This document shows, piece after piece, positions 16,255 through 24,248 of a DNA stretch of 64,000 nt. Source of the stretch: CAZLQR01 sp964366455 (GTDB lineage: Bacteria > Patescibacteriota > Microgenomatia > UBA1406 > GWC2-37-13); assembly GCA_964366455.1 (NCBI GenBank), contig CAYISZ010000003.1, forward strand, positions 1 to 64,000, in the 5' to 3' direction. The position numbers were made by a program, and so were the translations under genes. Each line of letters begins with the position of its first letter. Positions within the stretch are counted from its first letter, which is position 1. Under the pieces are notes generated by a model, which searched no databases, had not been told where the DNA came from, and saw only the letters and a program-made list of their open reading frames with translations.

Positions 16255-16268
16255 GTTAATATTGTACT
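16255..16268. promoter_or_regulatory. Overlapping divergent -10 boxes of trmD and yidD
   Basis: Only 14 bp separate the two start codons. TACAAT on the minus strand (16261-16266) ends 6 nt from the trmD ATG. TAATAT on the plus strand (16257-16262) ends 6 nt from the yidD ATG. The boxes share two bases, so the promoters could not be occupied together. Confidence 0.55.
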
Positions 16269-16448
16269 ATGAAATCACTAGTTTTATTTCTTATTAGACT
16301 GTATCAGTCACTTCCGTTCCCTAGTTCATGTCGCTATAACCCTACCTGCTCATACTTCACCTATGGAGCTGTAGAAAAACATGGAGTACTTAAAGGCTCA
16401 TGGATGGGTTTCAAACAAATTCTTAGCTGTCACCCTTGGTCGAAATAA
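16269..16448 (+). CDS. yidD: Membrane protein insertion efficiency factor YidD
   Basis: 59 residues. The RLYQSLPFPSSCRYNPTCS block and the ending GSWMGFKQILSCHPW, with three conserved Cys, are the YidD family signature. It is a small membrane-associated protein that assists YidC/Sec insertion. Family members are usually 65-85 residues, so this is a short version. It is usually linked to rnpA-yidC; here it lies alone, head to head with trmD. Confidence 0.92.
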   Translation: MKSLVLFLIRLYQSLPFPSSCRYNPTCSYFTYGAVEKHGVLKGSWMGFKQILSCHPWSK

Positions 16449-16461
16449 GAAGCGACCACAT

Positions 16462-16665
16462 CTAGCGCTTATAGTTTTTCAAAGCTCTCTTTTCCGCTAG
16501 AGCTTGTCCTGCCTGAGACATCCATGATACTTGTGAATTAATCATTGGAGTTCCTCTTCTTATTTCTCGTCTTACGACCTCTCGTTCTTCTTCTATTTCG
16601 GCAAGTACCCTTTTCTGCTCGCTCCAACTTGTTACCAGTCTACCCACAAACCTTTCTGTTGACAT
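16462..16665 (-). CDS. Small hypothetical protein
   Basis: 67 residues, highly charged and helical (EQKRVLAEIEEEREVVRREIRR), with no membrane segment and no recognised family. It lies 8 nt downstream of the MGMT-like gene on the same strand and could be co-transcribed with it, although TATAAT lies about 12 nt before its start. Confidence 0.5.
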   Translation of the reverse strand: MSTERFVGRLVTSWSEQKRVLAEIEEEREVVRREIRRGTPMINSQVSWMSQAGQALAEKRALKNYKR

Positions 16666-16673
16666 AATAGAGT

Positions 16674-16961
16674 TCAGATTATACAGCTCTTAGGCACTTT
16701 GTTGTTATGAAATTTAATTCCTTCTTTTTCAAGTATTTTGCGCTGCATACCGGGACCTCCAAAAGCATAGCCTGAAGCGATTGTTCTGTCCGACTTTATG
16801 ACGCGATGGCATGGGATTTTAGGAGCCCCATCGTTAACATGTAAAATTTTACCAACGTGTCGAGGATTAAGACCGAGTTGTTTTCCAATCGCTCCATAGG
16901 TAGTCACCCTGCCTTTTGGAATCTTCAGAAGCAGTTTGTAAACAGGATGCAGATCTTTCAT
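16674..16961 (-). CDS. MGMT-like DNA alkyltransferase domain protein
   Basis: 95 residues, only the C-terminal DNA-binding/active-site domain of O6-methylguanine methyltransferases. The acceptor motif IPCHRV is intact, so unlike Atl proteins (Trp instead of Cys) it could accept alkyl groups. YGAIGKQLGLNPRHVGK forms the DNA-reading helix-turn-helix. It overlaps the HIT gene by 4 bp (ATGA) and should be translated with it. Confidence 0.88.
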   Translation of the reverse strand: MKDLHPVYKLLLKIPKGRVTTYGAIGKQLGLNPRHVGKILHVNDGAPKIPCHRVIKSDRTIASGYAFGGPGMQRKILEKEGIKFHNNKVPKSCII

Positions 16962-17350
16962 ACTTTAAAAGCCTTTCTTATCTTTTCTGCAGTTTCCTCC
17001 ATCTCTTCCTTTGTAAATTTTTTAATCTCTGGTACGAATGACGTCTCATCTTTATAGCGTGGTAGTACATGTATGTGTGCATGTGGCACTTCCAACCCAT
17101 GTGTAACATACGATACAAAATCAGGAGATAGAGATTTATTCATCGAATTGGTTAATCTCAGTACGCAGTCCCAATATTCCTTAAACTCTGGCACATCATA
17201 GACCCAGCGGTGATGTTTTTTTGGAATTACTAAAGTATGACCCTTGGTTCTAGGAAAAATATCAAGAATACTAATAAAAAGTTCGTCCTCATAAACTTTA
17301 TACGATGGAAGCTCCCCTTTGATAATCTTGCAGAAAATACAGTTGTCCAT
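16958..17350 (-). CDS. HIT family nucleotide hydrolase
   Basis: 130 residues. CIFCKIIKGELP at the N terminus and the histidine triad PHAHIHVLP near residue 100 are typical of HINT/HIT proteins, which hydrolyse nucleotide phosphoramidates or dinucleoside polyphosphates. The two N-terminal Cys may bind zinc. It is first in an operon with the MGMT-like gene. Confidence 0.93.
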   Translation of the reverse strand: MDNCIFCKIIKGELPSYKVYEDELFISILDIFPRTKGHTLVIPKKHHRWVYDVPEFKEYWDCVLRLTNSMNKSLSPDFVSYVTHGLEVPHAHIHVLPRYKDETSFVPEIKKFTKEEMEETAEKIRKAFKV

Positions 17351-17363
17351 AATTACTTTGAAT

Positions 17364-17371
17364 ATTATACT
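17364..17371. promoter_or_regulatory. Overlapping divergent -10 boxes of HIT and fbp genes
   Basis: Plus-strand TATACT (17366-17371) lies 8 nt from the fbp ATG. Minus-strand TATAAT occupies 17364-17369 and serves the HIT gene with a leader of about 13 nt. They share four bases. Confidence 0.55.
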
Positions 17372-17379
17372 CTTGAAGC

Positions 17380-18339
17380 ATGAACAAAATAACTACCTTC
17401 ACAGAATTCGTGCTTCAGGAGGAACATCGCGTTCCAAACGCTACAGGACGACTTACCCTTCTTCTTAATCAGATCGCGGAGGCCACAAAAATAATTGCGT
17501 CCCATGTGAAACGCTCTGGACTGGCAGAATTGATGGGAAAAGCCGGAAGCACCAACGCCTCAGACGAAGATCAACAAAAGCTCGATGTCTACAGCAATAA
17601 TGTAATGATTGAGACTCTCACAAACAGTCAACAAGTCAGACTTATAGGATCAGAAGAGCTAGATACCTTAATTGAAACGGAGCATAAAGATGCGGAGTAC
17701 TCGGTCTTCATGGATCCTTTGGATGGTTCTTCTAATATTGATGTGAACGTAAGTATTGGTACTATTTTTTCTATTTATCGCGGATCAAAAAGACAGCTAC
17801 AAAAAGGTTCGGAACAGGTAGCCGCAGGGTATGTGCTGTATGGATCAAGCGTCATGCTGGTCTACACAAGCGGTAAGGGTGTGAATGGATTTACACTCGA
17901 TCCAGCGGTTGGGAGTTTTCTTCTATCTCATCCAGATATGAAAATACCTGAAAAAAAGAGCGAGTACTCATTTAACGAAGGTAAATATTATTTAGTCGAT
18001 GAGAAAGTAAGAAAATACATCGACTCAATTAAAAGCGAGGAAAAACCATATCAGCAGCGCTATATTGGATCGATGGTTGCCGACCTACATCGAATTCTTA
18101 TCAAGGGTGGGATATTCTTGCACCCCGCAGATAAAAAAATGCTTACAGGTAAGCTCCGTCTTATGTACGAGGTGAATCCGTTTAGCTTCATAGTCGAGCA
18201 AGCGGGAGGTATGGCCACCAACGGTAAAGAGAGTCCTCTTAATGTCGAACCTACTGAAGTACATCAGCGATGCCCTATCGTAATTGGAAGCAAAAAAGAA
18301 GTGGAAAAGTACCTCACCTTCTTGGAACATAGAACATAG
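17380..18339 (+). CDS. fbp: Fructose-1,6-bisphosphatase class I
   Basis: 319 residues. The metal site MDPLDGSSNID (from about residue 111) and the upstream GSEELDT block mark the class I enzyme, which makes fructose 6-phosphate in gluconeogenesis. It is the first of three sugar-phosphate genes in a row (fbp, gap, pgk), suggesting carbon can flow upward to hexoses here. Confidence 0.93.
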   Translation: MNKITTFTEFVLQEEHRVPNATGRLTLLLNQIAEATKIIASHVKRSGLAELMGKAGSTNASDEDQQKLDVYSNNVMIETLTNSQQVRLIGSEELDTLIETEHKDAEYSVFMDPLDGSSNIDVNVSIGTIFSIYRGSKRQLQKGSEQVAAGYVLYGSSVMLVYTSGKGVNGFTLDPAVGSFLLSHPDMKIPEKKSEYSFNEGKYYLVDEKVRKYIDSIKSEEKPYQQRYIGSMVADLHRILIKGGIFLHPADKKMLTGKLRLMYEVNPFSFIVEQAGGMATNGKESPLNVEPTEVHQRCPIVIGSKKEVEKYLTFLEHRT

Positions 18340-18415
18340 AACTTAGAACTTGTTCTTTCGAAAAGGTTTAAGCTCTACGCTTTACGCTCTAAGTTCTAAG
18401 GTCTATACTGAAAGT
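18327..18415. repeat. AGAACATAGAACTT-type repeat with gap promoter
   Basis: GAACATAGAACATAGAACTTAG units begin inside the last fbp codons and face TTTACGCTCTAAGTTCTAAG. Within it TTTACG (18381-18386), 17 nt and TATACT (18404-18409) form a promoter 6 nt from the gap ATG. Confidence 0.6.
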
Positions 18416-19429
18416 ATGAAACGCATTCGAGTAGGCTTAAATGGTTTCGGAAGAATTGGACGCGCATTCACGCGAATCGCTCTCACAAACGATCTTTTTG
18501 ACATTGCGGTCATTAATACTAGGAAAACTCCAGCATCTATGATGTCCTATCTACTTAAGTACGATACCGTCTATAGAACCTTCAATCAAGATGTAAAAGC
18601 TAATGGAGACTCATTAGTTGTAGGTAGTAAAACTATTCCAACCGTTCATAGCGCAGATATTGAATCTATCCCATGGAGCAAATACGATGTGGATGTTGTT
18701 ATCGATGCAACGGGGGCTTATGTTACCCACGAAGAACTACATAAACATCTCAACGGTTCCGTAAAAAAAGTGATACTCACCTCTCCATCAAAAGATGATA
18801 TTATTCCCCATGTGGTTTTAGGCGTAAACGACATGGACTTCGATTTCAAAAATCAAAATGTGATTTCAAACTGTTCGTGCACTACGAACTGCGCATCCCC
18901 TATTTTTAAGGTTTTGGATGATTCCTTTAGTGTACTGAAAGGCGAACTTACAACAATTCACGCAGTAACTCTCACTCAAAGCTTACTTGACGATGCTGGC
19001 AAATCATTTGATCGAGGGCGGGCAGCATTTCAAAATATTATCCCAACAACTTCTGGTGCGGCAAAGGCTGTAGTAAAAACTATTCCTTCACTAAAAAATA
19101 AACTGGAAGTTATGTCAATTCGAGTTCCTGTTCCAACAGTATCTATGTGCGACACAACTGTAGTAGTTGGAAAATCTACAACAATCGAAGAAGTAAATCA
19201 TGCCTTCAAAGTAGCTTCAGAAACAGGGATGAATAACATCCTCCAATACGCGACTGAAACACTCGTATCATCGGACTATATCGGTAGTCCTTACTCCTGT
19301 ATCTTTGATAGTAACTACACAAAGGTCATAGATGGAAATATGATTAAGGTCATCGGCTGGTACGACAATGAGTGGGGTTACACTTGTCGGCTAAGTGATC
19401 TGGTCATTCGACTTGGTCACTTCCTCTAG
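18416..19429 (+). CDS. gap: Glyceraldehyde-3-phosphate dehydrogenase
   Basis: 337 residues from the ATG at 18416. The NAD(P) site GLNGFGRIGR and the catalytic SCTTNC with Cys155 are present, as is NEWGYTCRLSDL at the end. It interconverts glyceraldehyde 3-phosphate and 1,3-bisphosphoglycerate. A longer frame starting at 18350 runs through the repeat and its promoter, so it is not used. Confidence 0.95.
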   Translation: MKRIRVGLNGFGRIGRAFTRIALTNDLFDIAVINTRKTPASMMSYLLKYDTVYRTFNQDVKANGDSLVVGSKTIPTVHSADIESIPWSKYDVDVVIDATGAYVTHEELHKHLNGSVKKVILTSPSKDDIIPHVVLGVNDMDFDFKNQNVISNCSCTTNCASPIFKVLDDSFSVLKGELTTIHAVTLTQSLLDDAGKSFDRGRAAFQNIIPTTSGAAKAVVKTIPSLKNKLEVMSIRVPVPTVSMCDTTVVVGKSTTIEEVNHAFKVASETGMNNILQYATETLVSSDYIGSPYSCIFDSNYTKVIDGNMIKVIGWYDNEWGYTCRLSDLVIRLGHFL

Positions 19430-19435
19430 TTCTTA

Positions 19436-19498
19436 TTTCCGATTTCTTAATTCTTAATTAACAATTTATTAAAAACTAAAAACTAAGAACTTAGAACT
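19436..19498. repeat. AT-rich AGAACTTAGAACT repeat before pgk
   Basis: Runs of TTCTTAATTC and AAAACTAAGAACTTAGAACT lie between gap and pgk. No clear -10 box precedes pgk, so it is probably read through from gap. A shorter relative lies at 14996-15021. Confidence 0.55.
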
Positions 19499-20692
19499 AT
19501 GCCCATTACTTACATTGACTCTATTGAGATTAAAAATAAAACGGTACTTCTTCGTGCTGACTTCGACGTTTCCCTAAATGACGATGCGACGATTGCTAAT
19601 GATATCCGTATTCAACAAAACATTCCAACCATTAAGCACTTACTTAAAAACAACAATAGAATAATCTGCGTAGCCAAACTCAACAGACCTCACGGCCGAG
19701 ACCGAGACCCGAAGCATTCCTTAAAGATAGTAGTAGATAGACTTAAAGAATATTTACCCGACAACACTATTACGTTGATTGATGATTTTTTGACAGCAGG
19801 GGTTTCGGTATTTAAAGGTCAGATTTCAAAAGAGATTCTTGTCTTGGAGAATATACGTTTTTATAAAGAAGAAAAACAAAATGATCATGAGTTTGCAAAA
19901 AAACTTGCATCTCTAGCCGACGTTTATGTAAACGATGCTTTTGCGATGGCTCACCGTACCGAGGCTTCGGTAGTAGGAATTCCCCAGTACATTCCTGGTT
20001 ATGGAGGATTGCTGTTGAAGAAAGAGGTTGAAACAATCTCCCGAGCAATCGATGAACCACGAAAACCCGTTGTGGTTATTCTTGGAGGTTCAAAAATTTC
20101 TACCAAAATCAACTTGATTGGAAAACTACTTGAAATAGCCGATCATGTTTTGGTTGGTGGAGGTATCGCAAATACATTTTTAGCTAGCCAGAATATAGAG
20201 GTTGGAAAAAGTATCTATGAGTATGATGAAAAGGAGCACGCACGTAGATTGCTTTATGAAGCAAAGGTTAAGAAAACAGAAATTGTTCTGCCGTCTGATT
20301 CCGTAGTTGGTAATCCGGAGGACAGAACTACCGGAGGCATTGTAAAGTTGAATAACGAAATTACACGCGATGACAACATTTTAGACATTGGTCCGGCAAC
20401 CCAAGCAACTTGGGCATCTATGATAAATGGAGCCAAAACAATAATCTGGAATGGACCGGTTGGTTATTTTGAGAATCCACAGTACAGACGTGGTACTGAT
20501 TTTATTTACTACACGATTACTCAGGTCGAGGATGCTGTATCGGTTGTTGGTGGTGGAGATACGTTAGCGGCAATATCTAAGAAAGAGTATTTAGATAACA
20601 TAACCCACGTCTCAACAGGTGGTGGTGCGATGCTTGAGTTCATCGAAAAAGGCACACTCCCAGGACTAGAGGCCCTGGAAAATCCTGCCTGA
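19499..20692 (+). CDS. pgk: Phosphoglycerate kinase
   Basis: 397 residues. LRADFDVSLND near the start, YVNDAFAMAHR, NGPVGYFENP and VVGGGDTLAAI are the family landmarks. It transfers phosphate between 1,3-bisphosphoglycerate and ADP. The N-terminal consensus usually reads DFNVP; here it is DFDVS. The last codons and TGA stop lie inside a palindromic repeat. Confidence 0.95.
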   Translation: MPITYIDSIEIKNKTVLLRADFDVSLNDDATIANDIRIQQNIPTIKHLLKNNNRIICVAKLNRPHGRDRDPKHSLKIVVDRLKEYLPDNTITLIDDFLTAGVSVFKGQISKEILVLENIRFYKEEKQNDHEFAKKLASLADVYVNDAFAMAHRTEASVVGIPQYIPGYGGLLLKKEVETISRAIDEPRKPVVVILGGSKISTKINLIGKLLEIADHVLVGGGIANTFLASQNIEVGKSIYEYDEKEHARRLLYEAKVKKTEIVLPSDSVVGNPEDRTTGGIVKLNNEITRDDNILDIGPATQATWASMINGAKTIIWNGPVGYFENPQYRRGTDFIYYTITQVEDAVSVVGGGDTLAAISKKEYLDNITHVSTGGGAMLEFIEKGTLPGLEALENPA

Positions 20693-20702
20693 CGACAGGC
20701 AG
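20685..20702. repeat. CTGCCTG-CAGGCAG palindrome at the pgk stop
   Basis: CTGCCTG, four bases, CAGGCAG. The pgk stop codon lies at the tip of the first arm. Same family as 47378-47397 and 59209-59228. Confidence 0.75.
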
Positions 20703-20704
20703 CT

Positions 20705-21094
20705 CTATTTCTTAATTATTTCCACTACTTTATTTACGGGTACTTGAGAACTGATAGTAACGGGAACTTTGGTTGTCTCAATCGAAGGTAAAAAGCTTTT
20801 ACCCACTACCCTTTCACCATCCATCCAATAAACATCTAGGTCAGCAAAAGTATTTTGATTCCAAAAAGTTCTTACCTGAGAATCTTCGAACAAAAAAACC
20901 ATCCCATTCGCATTACTTAACTTTCTTACATTCATAAGTCCTTTTGCATGTTCCTCTGGACTATCTGCTATTAGAAGATTGAAGGTTTTATTTTCAATCG
21001 TTACCTCGCGGGTCGGCTCTTGGGGTTTTATGAGGAATAACGCGGAATACAGAATAATAACCACAACAAAAATCAATACCGGTTTACCTTTCAT
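20705..21094 (-). CDS. DUF192 family protein
   Basis: 129 residues. One N-terminal membrane helix, then the DUF192 domain with the characteristic SPEEHAKGLMNVRKL, GMVFLFED, FWNQNT and YWMDGERVV blocks. It should sit outside the membrane; function is unknown. It overlaps the hydrolase gene by 4 bp and is in its operon. Confidence 0.88.
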   Translation of the reverse strand: MKGKPVLIFVVVIILYSALFLIKPQEPTREVTIENKTFNLLIADSPEEHAKGLMNVRKLSNANGMVFLFEDSQVRTFWNQNTFADLDVYWMDGERVVGKSFLPSIETTKVPVTISSQVPVNKVVEIIKK

Positions 21095-21852
21095 ACATTA
21101 TTCATTATGAAATCTTCCATTGCCTTTAGCATTTGTTCTGCATGATCACCCTCTGTGTATCTATGGTTGGCTCCATGTATTAGAACTAATTTACAGTTAG
21201 GTATAAGTTTTGAAATTTTCTTACTTTGCTCCACAGGAACACTCGCATCCGTGTCACCATGAATTATTAATGTGGGAACTTTGATATTAGGCGCTGCCAC
21301 ATACCCATTATTTTTTTTAAAATCTTTAACAAACGAGTAATTGAGCTTGAGTTTGGAACCGTCATATTTTTCATAATATGAAAATCCTTCGTTTTTCCAT
21401 TTTTCTAATTTTTCTGGCGACTCAACTGCAGCTTGTTTATCTTCATAGTTGGAAACCGGAGATTTGAGCACTAAAAATTTTAAATCTTTACTTTTTGAAG
21501 AGGCCATGATACTAGCTATACCTCCAAAAGATCCTCCAATCAGACCAATTTTTTCATAACCCACATTCTTAACAAACTGTATGGATTGAAGCACGTCATC
21601 AACGGCCTCTGATACCGTGATGTTTTCAAAGTCTCCTTCACTCTCGCCATGGCCAAAAATATCAAACCGAAATGAAGCAATGTCTTCGTTGTTTAATATT
21701 TCAACTAATCTAATATGTGTTTTTGAATTTTTATCAGAAGCGAAGCCATGAACTAAAATTACGATTGGCTTAGTCTTGTCTTCGGTTGGGGTTGATAAAA
21801 CACCACAAAGTTTATCACCCTTTGAATTTTTGAAAAATATCTTCTGCTCCAT
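21091..21852 (-). CDS. Alpha/beta hydrolase
   Basis: 253 residues. The oxyanion segment LVHGFASDKN, DIFGHGES, the nucleophile elbow GGSFGG, a later HGDTDASVP (acid) and HGANHRY (catalytic His) give a complete triad. It is probably an esterase or acylaminoacyl peptidase-like enzyme; the substrate is unknown. The promoter lies in a dispersed repeat. Confidence 0.88.
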   Translation of the reverse strand: MEQKIFFKNSKGDKLCGVLSTPTEDKTKPIVILVHGFASDKNSKTHIRLVEILNNEDIASFRFDIFGHGESEGDFENITVSEAVDDVLQSIQFVKNVGYEKIGLIGGSFGGIASIMASSKSKDLKFLVLKSPVSNYEDKQAAVESPEKLEKWKNEGFSYYEKYDGSKLKLNYSFVKDFKKNNGYVAAPNIKVPTLIIHGDTDASVPVEQSKKISKLIPNCKLVLIHGANHRYTEGDHAEQMLKAMEDFIMNNV

Positions 21853-21858
21853 CCAGAA

Positions 21859-21893
21859 AGTATATCCCTTCAGTTACCTTCAGGGCAAGTCAA
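21859..21893 (-). repeat. Dispersed repeat carrying a promoter (copy 3)
   Basis: TTGCCC (21883-21888), an 18-nt spacer containing CTGAAGGGA and TATACT (21859-21864), 6 nt before the ATG at 21852. It is the most diverged copy of the family. It overlaps the last bases of the upstream kinase-like gene. Confidence 0.6.
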
Positions 21894-22399
21894 GCTAAGG
21901 CTATTTTCAGTATCTCGTCTACGACTTTATTTAGAGGTTGAGTTGCGTCGATTGCTAAATCTCTGTATTTTATTGACCTATACCATCCAAGCACCAACTC
22001 TAGTTCATGTGGAGCTTTTCCAAACTTATTTGATGTTCTGACTGCAAGTCTGTGCTTAAGCGTGTCTTCATCGATAATCAAATCAATCATCTTGGTAAAT
22101 AGGTCGCTCATATCATTCTCGTTTCCCGTAACACCACAAAGAAAAATAGTTTTATTTTGGGCTTGTTTCGCTAATTCTTCAACCTTGGAGCGGAGCATTA
22201 ACCACTCGTATTTTTGATGAAACTCTGGAGTATGCGAATTGTATTTGGATAGTTTTTTATATATCTTATGAGTTTTCCTATCAAACCAATAGCTAAATCC
22301 TTCCTCTGCATCATAGGCTTCATAACCCCTCTTTTTCAGTTCTTGCGCTACGGTAGATTTTCCTGATCCAGAAACACCGGTTATGTAGATTAGCGCCAT
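21890..22399 (-). CDS. P-loop kinase-like protein
   Basis: 169 residues. Walker A GVSGSGKST is at residues 8-16, followed by a helix and an NMP-kinase-like layout (LRSKVEELAKQ, IFLCGVTGNENDM, IDLIIDEDTLKHRLAVRT). It probably phosphorylates a small molecule or nucleotide. TATACT ends 6 nt before the ATG. Confidence 0.75.
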   Translation of the reverse strand: MALIYITGVSGSGKSTVAQELKKRGYEAYDAEEGFSYWFDRKTHKIYKKLSKYNSHTPEFHQKYEWLMLRSKVEELAKQAQNKTIFLCGVTGNENDMSDLFTKMIDLIIDEDTLKHRLAVRTSNKFGKAPHELELVLGWYRSIKYRDLAIDATQPLNKVVDEILKIALA

Positions 22400-22451
22400 T
22401 TAGAAAGTATAGCATTGAAATAATAGGCTCTTCTGACCACGGAGGGTGCGA

Positions 22452-23486
22452 TTATAGCCTAAGCTCTTCATTGCTTATGATGCGGGCATTTTTTATAAAT
22501 TCAATTATGTACGGTAAAGCTTCACCAACAGTGCCTTTAAATTCACTAGCTCCGGAATGATAAGCTTTAAAAACTATGATGGTGTTGTTTATAGTTGCAA
22601 TATACGGCACCGCACTACGCACGCCTTCAGTATCAATCGGAACATACACAGTTCTACCCTCTGATTGATACACAACGTCACAGTCAACAATGTTATTTAT
22701 TACATTAGCATTGTTCTTACCGAAAACAGCAATGTAGCTATCCAAGGAATTATGATCGCATTTTTTTGGGAACATCAGTGCCGTCTTAATGAAATCGTCC
22801 TCAGCTGCCTCTTTTATAATTATGTACCCTTTGGGGGTGTCAATTCTCGACTCTACAAAGGGAACGGTTAAGTCGCCTGGGCGCGAATCTAACTGCTCGG
22901 TGTCGAGATGTTTATCGCCTGGAACACTGTAGACATCGAATCCACGTTTTAGTGCATAAGTTTTGTCTTCCAAACGGTCGTTTTCAAACGCAAGAATACT
23001 AGCTCCTTTATATATGGTCATCAGCAAAAAGATCTGTACTAGTATTTTTGTCTTTTTTCTATTCCCATTAGCAAAGATCGCATATGCTAAAAGATAGGAA
23101 ATTGCGCATATTACCATTGTTAATGTAACTTGTGCCATTACCGGAATACCGAAATCTCCAGTTTGAATTACGGACACAGCCGCTACTATTGAGGCTCCTG
23201 CAGATCCTGAAATGTAAAATGCATTTGGATATTTGAAACGACGTAACCAAGCCCACATAAAAAGTGGTGGCAATGCAAAGGATGCTGCTTTTATTAAACT
23301 TGCAAAGGCAAAGGCTAACGCCAGACCAGATAGACCACTTAAGCTGTCGCCCATTATCATGGTTCCGAAATTACCCAAACCTGATCTCGTCAACCCCATG
23401 AGAAGTGTATGAAAAATGGGGGCAATTAATAAGGGCCACCATTTTACTCTAAGATGCAATGGCGTGTACTTTCGCGAAGTAGGCAT
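22452..23486 (-). CDS. Multi-pass membrane protein, unknown
   Basis: 344 residues. About five hydrophobic segments lie in the first 170 residues, then an outside domain of about 170 residues with no recognised motif. TATATT ends 6 nt before the start at 23486. tRNA-Pro lies upstream on the same strand. Confidence 0.6.
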   Translation of the reverse strand: MPTSRKYTPLHLRVKWWPLLIAPIFHTLLMGLTRSGLGNFGTMIMGDSLSGLSGLALAFAFASLIKAASFALPPLFMWAWLRRFKYPNAFYISGSAGASIVAAVSVIQTGDFGIPVMAQVTLTMVICAISYLLAYAIFANGNRKKTKILVQIFLLMTIYKGASILAFENDRLEDKTYALKRGFDVYSVPGDKHLDTEQLDSRPGDLTVPFVESRIDTPKGYIIIKEAAEDDFIKTALMFPKKCDHNSLDSYIAVFGKNNANVINNIVDCDVVYQSEGRTVYVPIDTEGVRSAVPYIATINNTIIVFKAYHSGASEFKGTVGEALPYIIEFIKNARIISNEELRL

Positions 23487-23509
23487 TATTTTAATATAGC
23501 AGATTTGTG

Positions 23510-23583
23510 TCGGGGTGACAGGACTCGAACCTGCGACCTCTCGCTCCCAAAGCGAACGTTCTAGCCATCTGAACTACACCCCG
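23510..23583 (-). tRNA. tRNA-Pro (TGG)
   Basis: Acceptor CGGGGTG/CACCCCG, anticodon loop TTTGGGA (anticodon TGG), T arm GCAGG-TTCGAGT-CCTGT and discriminator A. CCA is not encoded. Confidence 0.95.
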
Positions 23584-23608
23584 ATGTAATGTTATTATAC
23601 CATTGAGT

Positions 23609-24178
23609 ATGCGTAGAGATTTATTCACCTACTTAAGTGTCCTCATTATCTTCGTTGGAGCTTTTTTTCTTTCACCAAAACAACTGCGAATGATGCAGAT
23701 TGCTCTTACCAATCTTTCTCCCTCCATTGTTCCGTCACAGCAGACATCGCTACAAACTTCCAACGTGAAAGTTGTCAGAGTTATTGACGGCGATACGGTT
23801 GAGTTAGAGACTGGAGAAACGCTTCGATACATCGGTATCGATACTCCAGAGACAAAGCATCCAAAAAAACCCGTTCAGTGCTATGGTGAGGAAGCCTATC
23901 AAGTAAATAAAAAGTTAGTTGAGGGGAAGACGGTGCGCATTGTTAAAGATATTTCTGAAGTAGATAAATACAAACGCCTACTTAGATACGTATATGTCGC
24001 AACCCAAGCATCTCCGTCTGGAATTTTGGTTAATGACTATTTAGTTAGAAATGGTTTTGCTTTCGCCTCTACCTTCCCCCCAGATGTAAAATACAGTGAA
24101 CAATTTATTGAAGCCCAAAGAGAAGCGCGAGAAAAGAATCTAGGAGCATGGGCTAATTGCCCTATTGATTCGAACTAA
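23609..24178 (+). CDS. Membrane-anchored thermonuclease-like nuclease (SNase)
   Basis: 189 residues from the ATG at 23609. One membrane helix lies near the N terminus (about 7-22), then a staphylococcal nuclease domain: VIDGDTVELETGETLRYIGIDTPE, with acidic calcium ligands, and later YKRLLRYVY and GAWANC. It should cut nucleic acids outside the cell membrane, which would suit a scavenging lifestyle. TATACC ends 7 nt before this ATG; an in-frame TTG two codons upstream is less likely. Confidence 0.9.
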   Translation: MRRDLFTYLSVLIIFVGAFFLSPKQLRMMQIALTNLSPSIVPSQQTSLQTSNVKVVRVIDGDTVELETGETLRYIGIDTPETKHPKKPVQCYGEEAYQVNKKLVEGKTVRIVKDISEVDKYKRLLRYVYVATQASPSGILVNDYLVRNGFAFASTFPPDVKYSEQFIEAQREAREKNLGAWANCPIDSN

Positions 24179-24248
24179 TAGGACATTTTCATTTGGCCTT
24201 ATGTTCGAGTCAAACTCGACTATTCACCTCACTTCGTAGAGTCTAACT

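Noticed and set aside
18350..18415. Extended N terminus of GAPDH
   Set aside because: It would translate the repeat and its promoter; TATACT lies 6 nt before the ATG at 18416, where the conserved protein begins.
24179..24248. Terminator between the nuclease and zwf-gnd
   Set aside because: Two short hairpins (TCGAGTC-AAACTCGA and TAGAGT-CTA-ACTCTA) are present, but neither is followed by a T-run.
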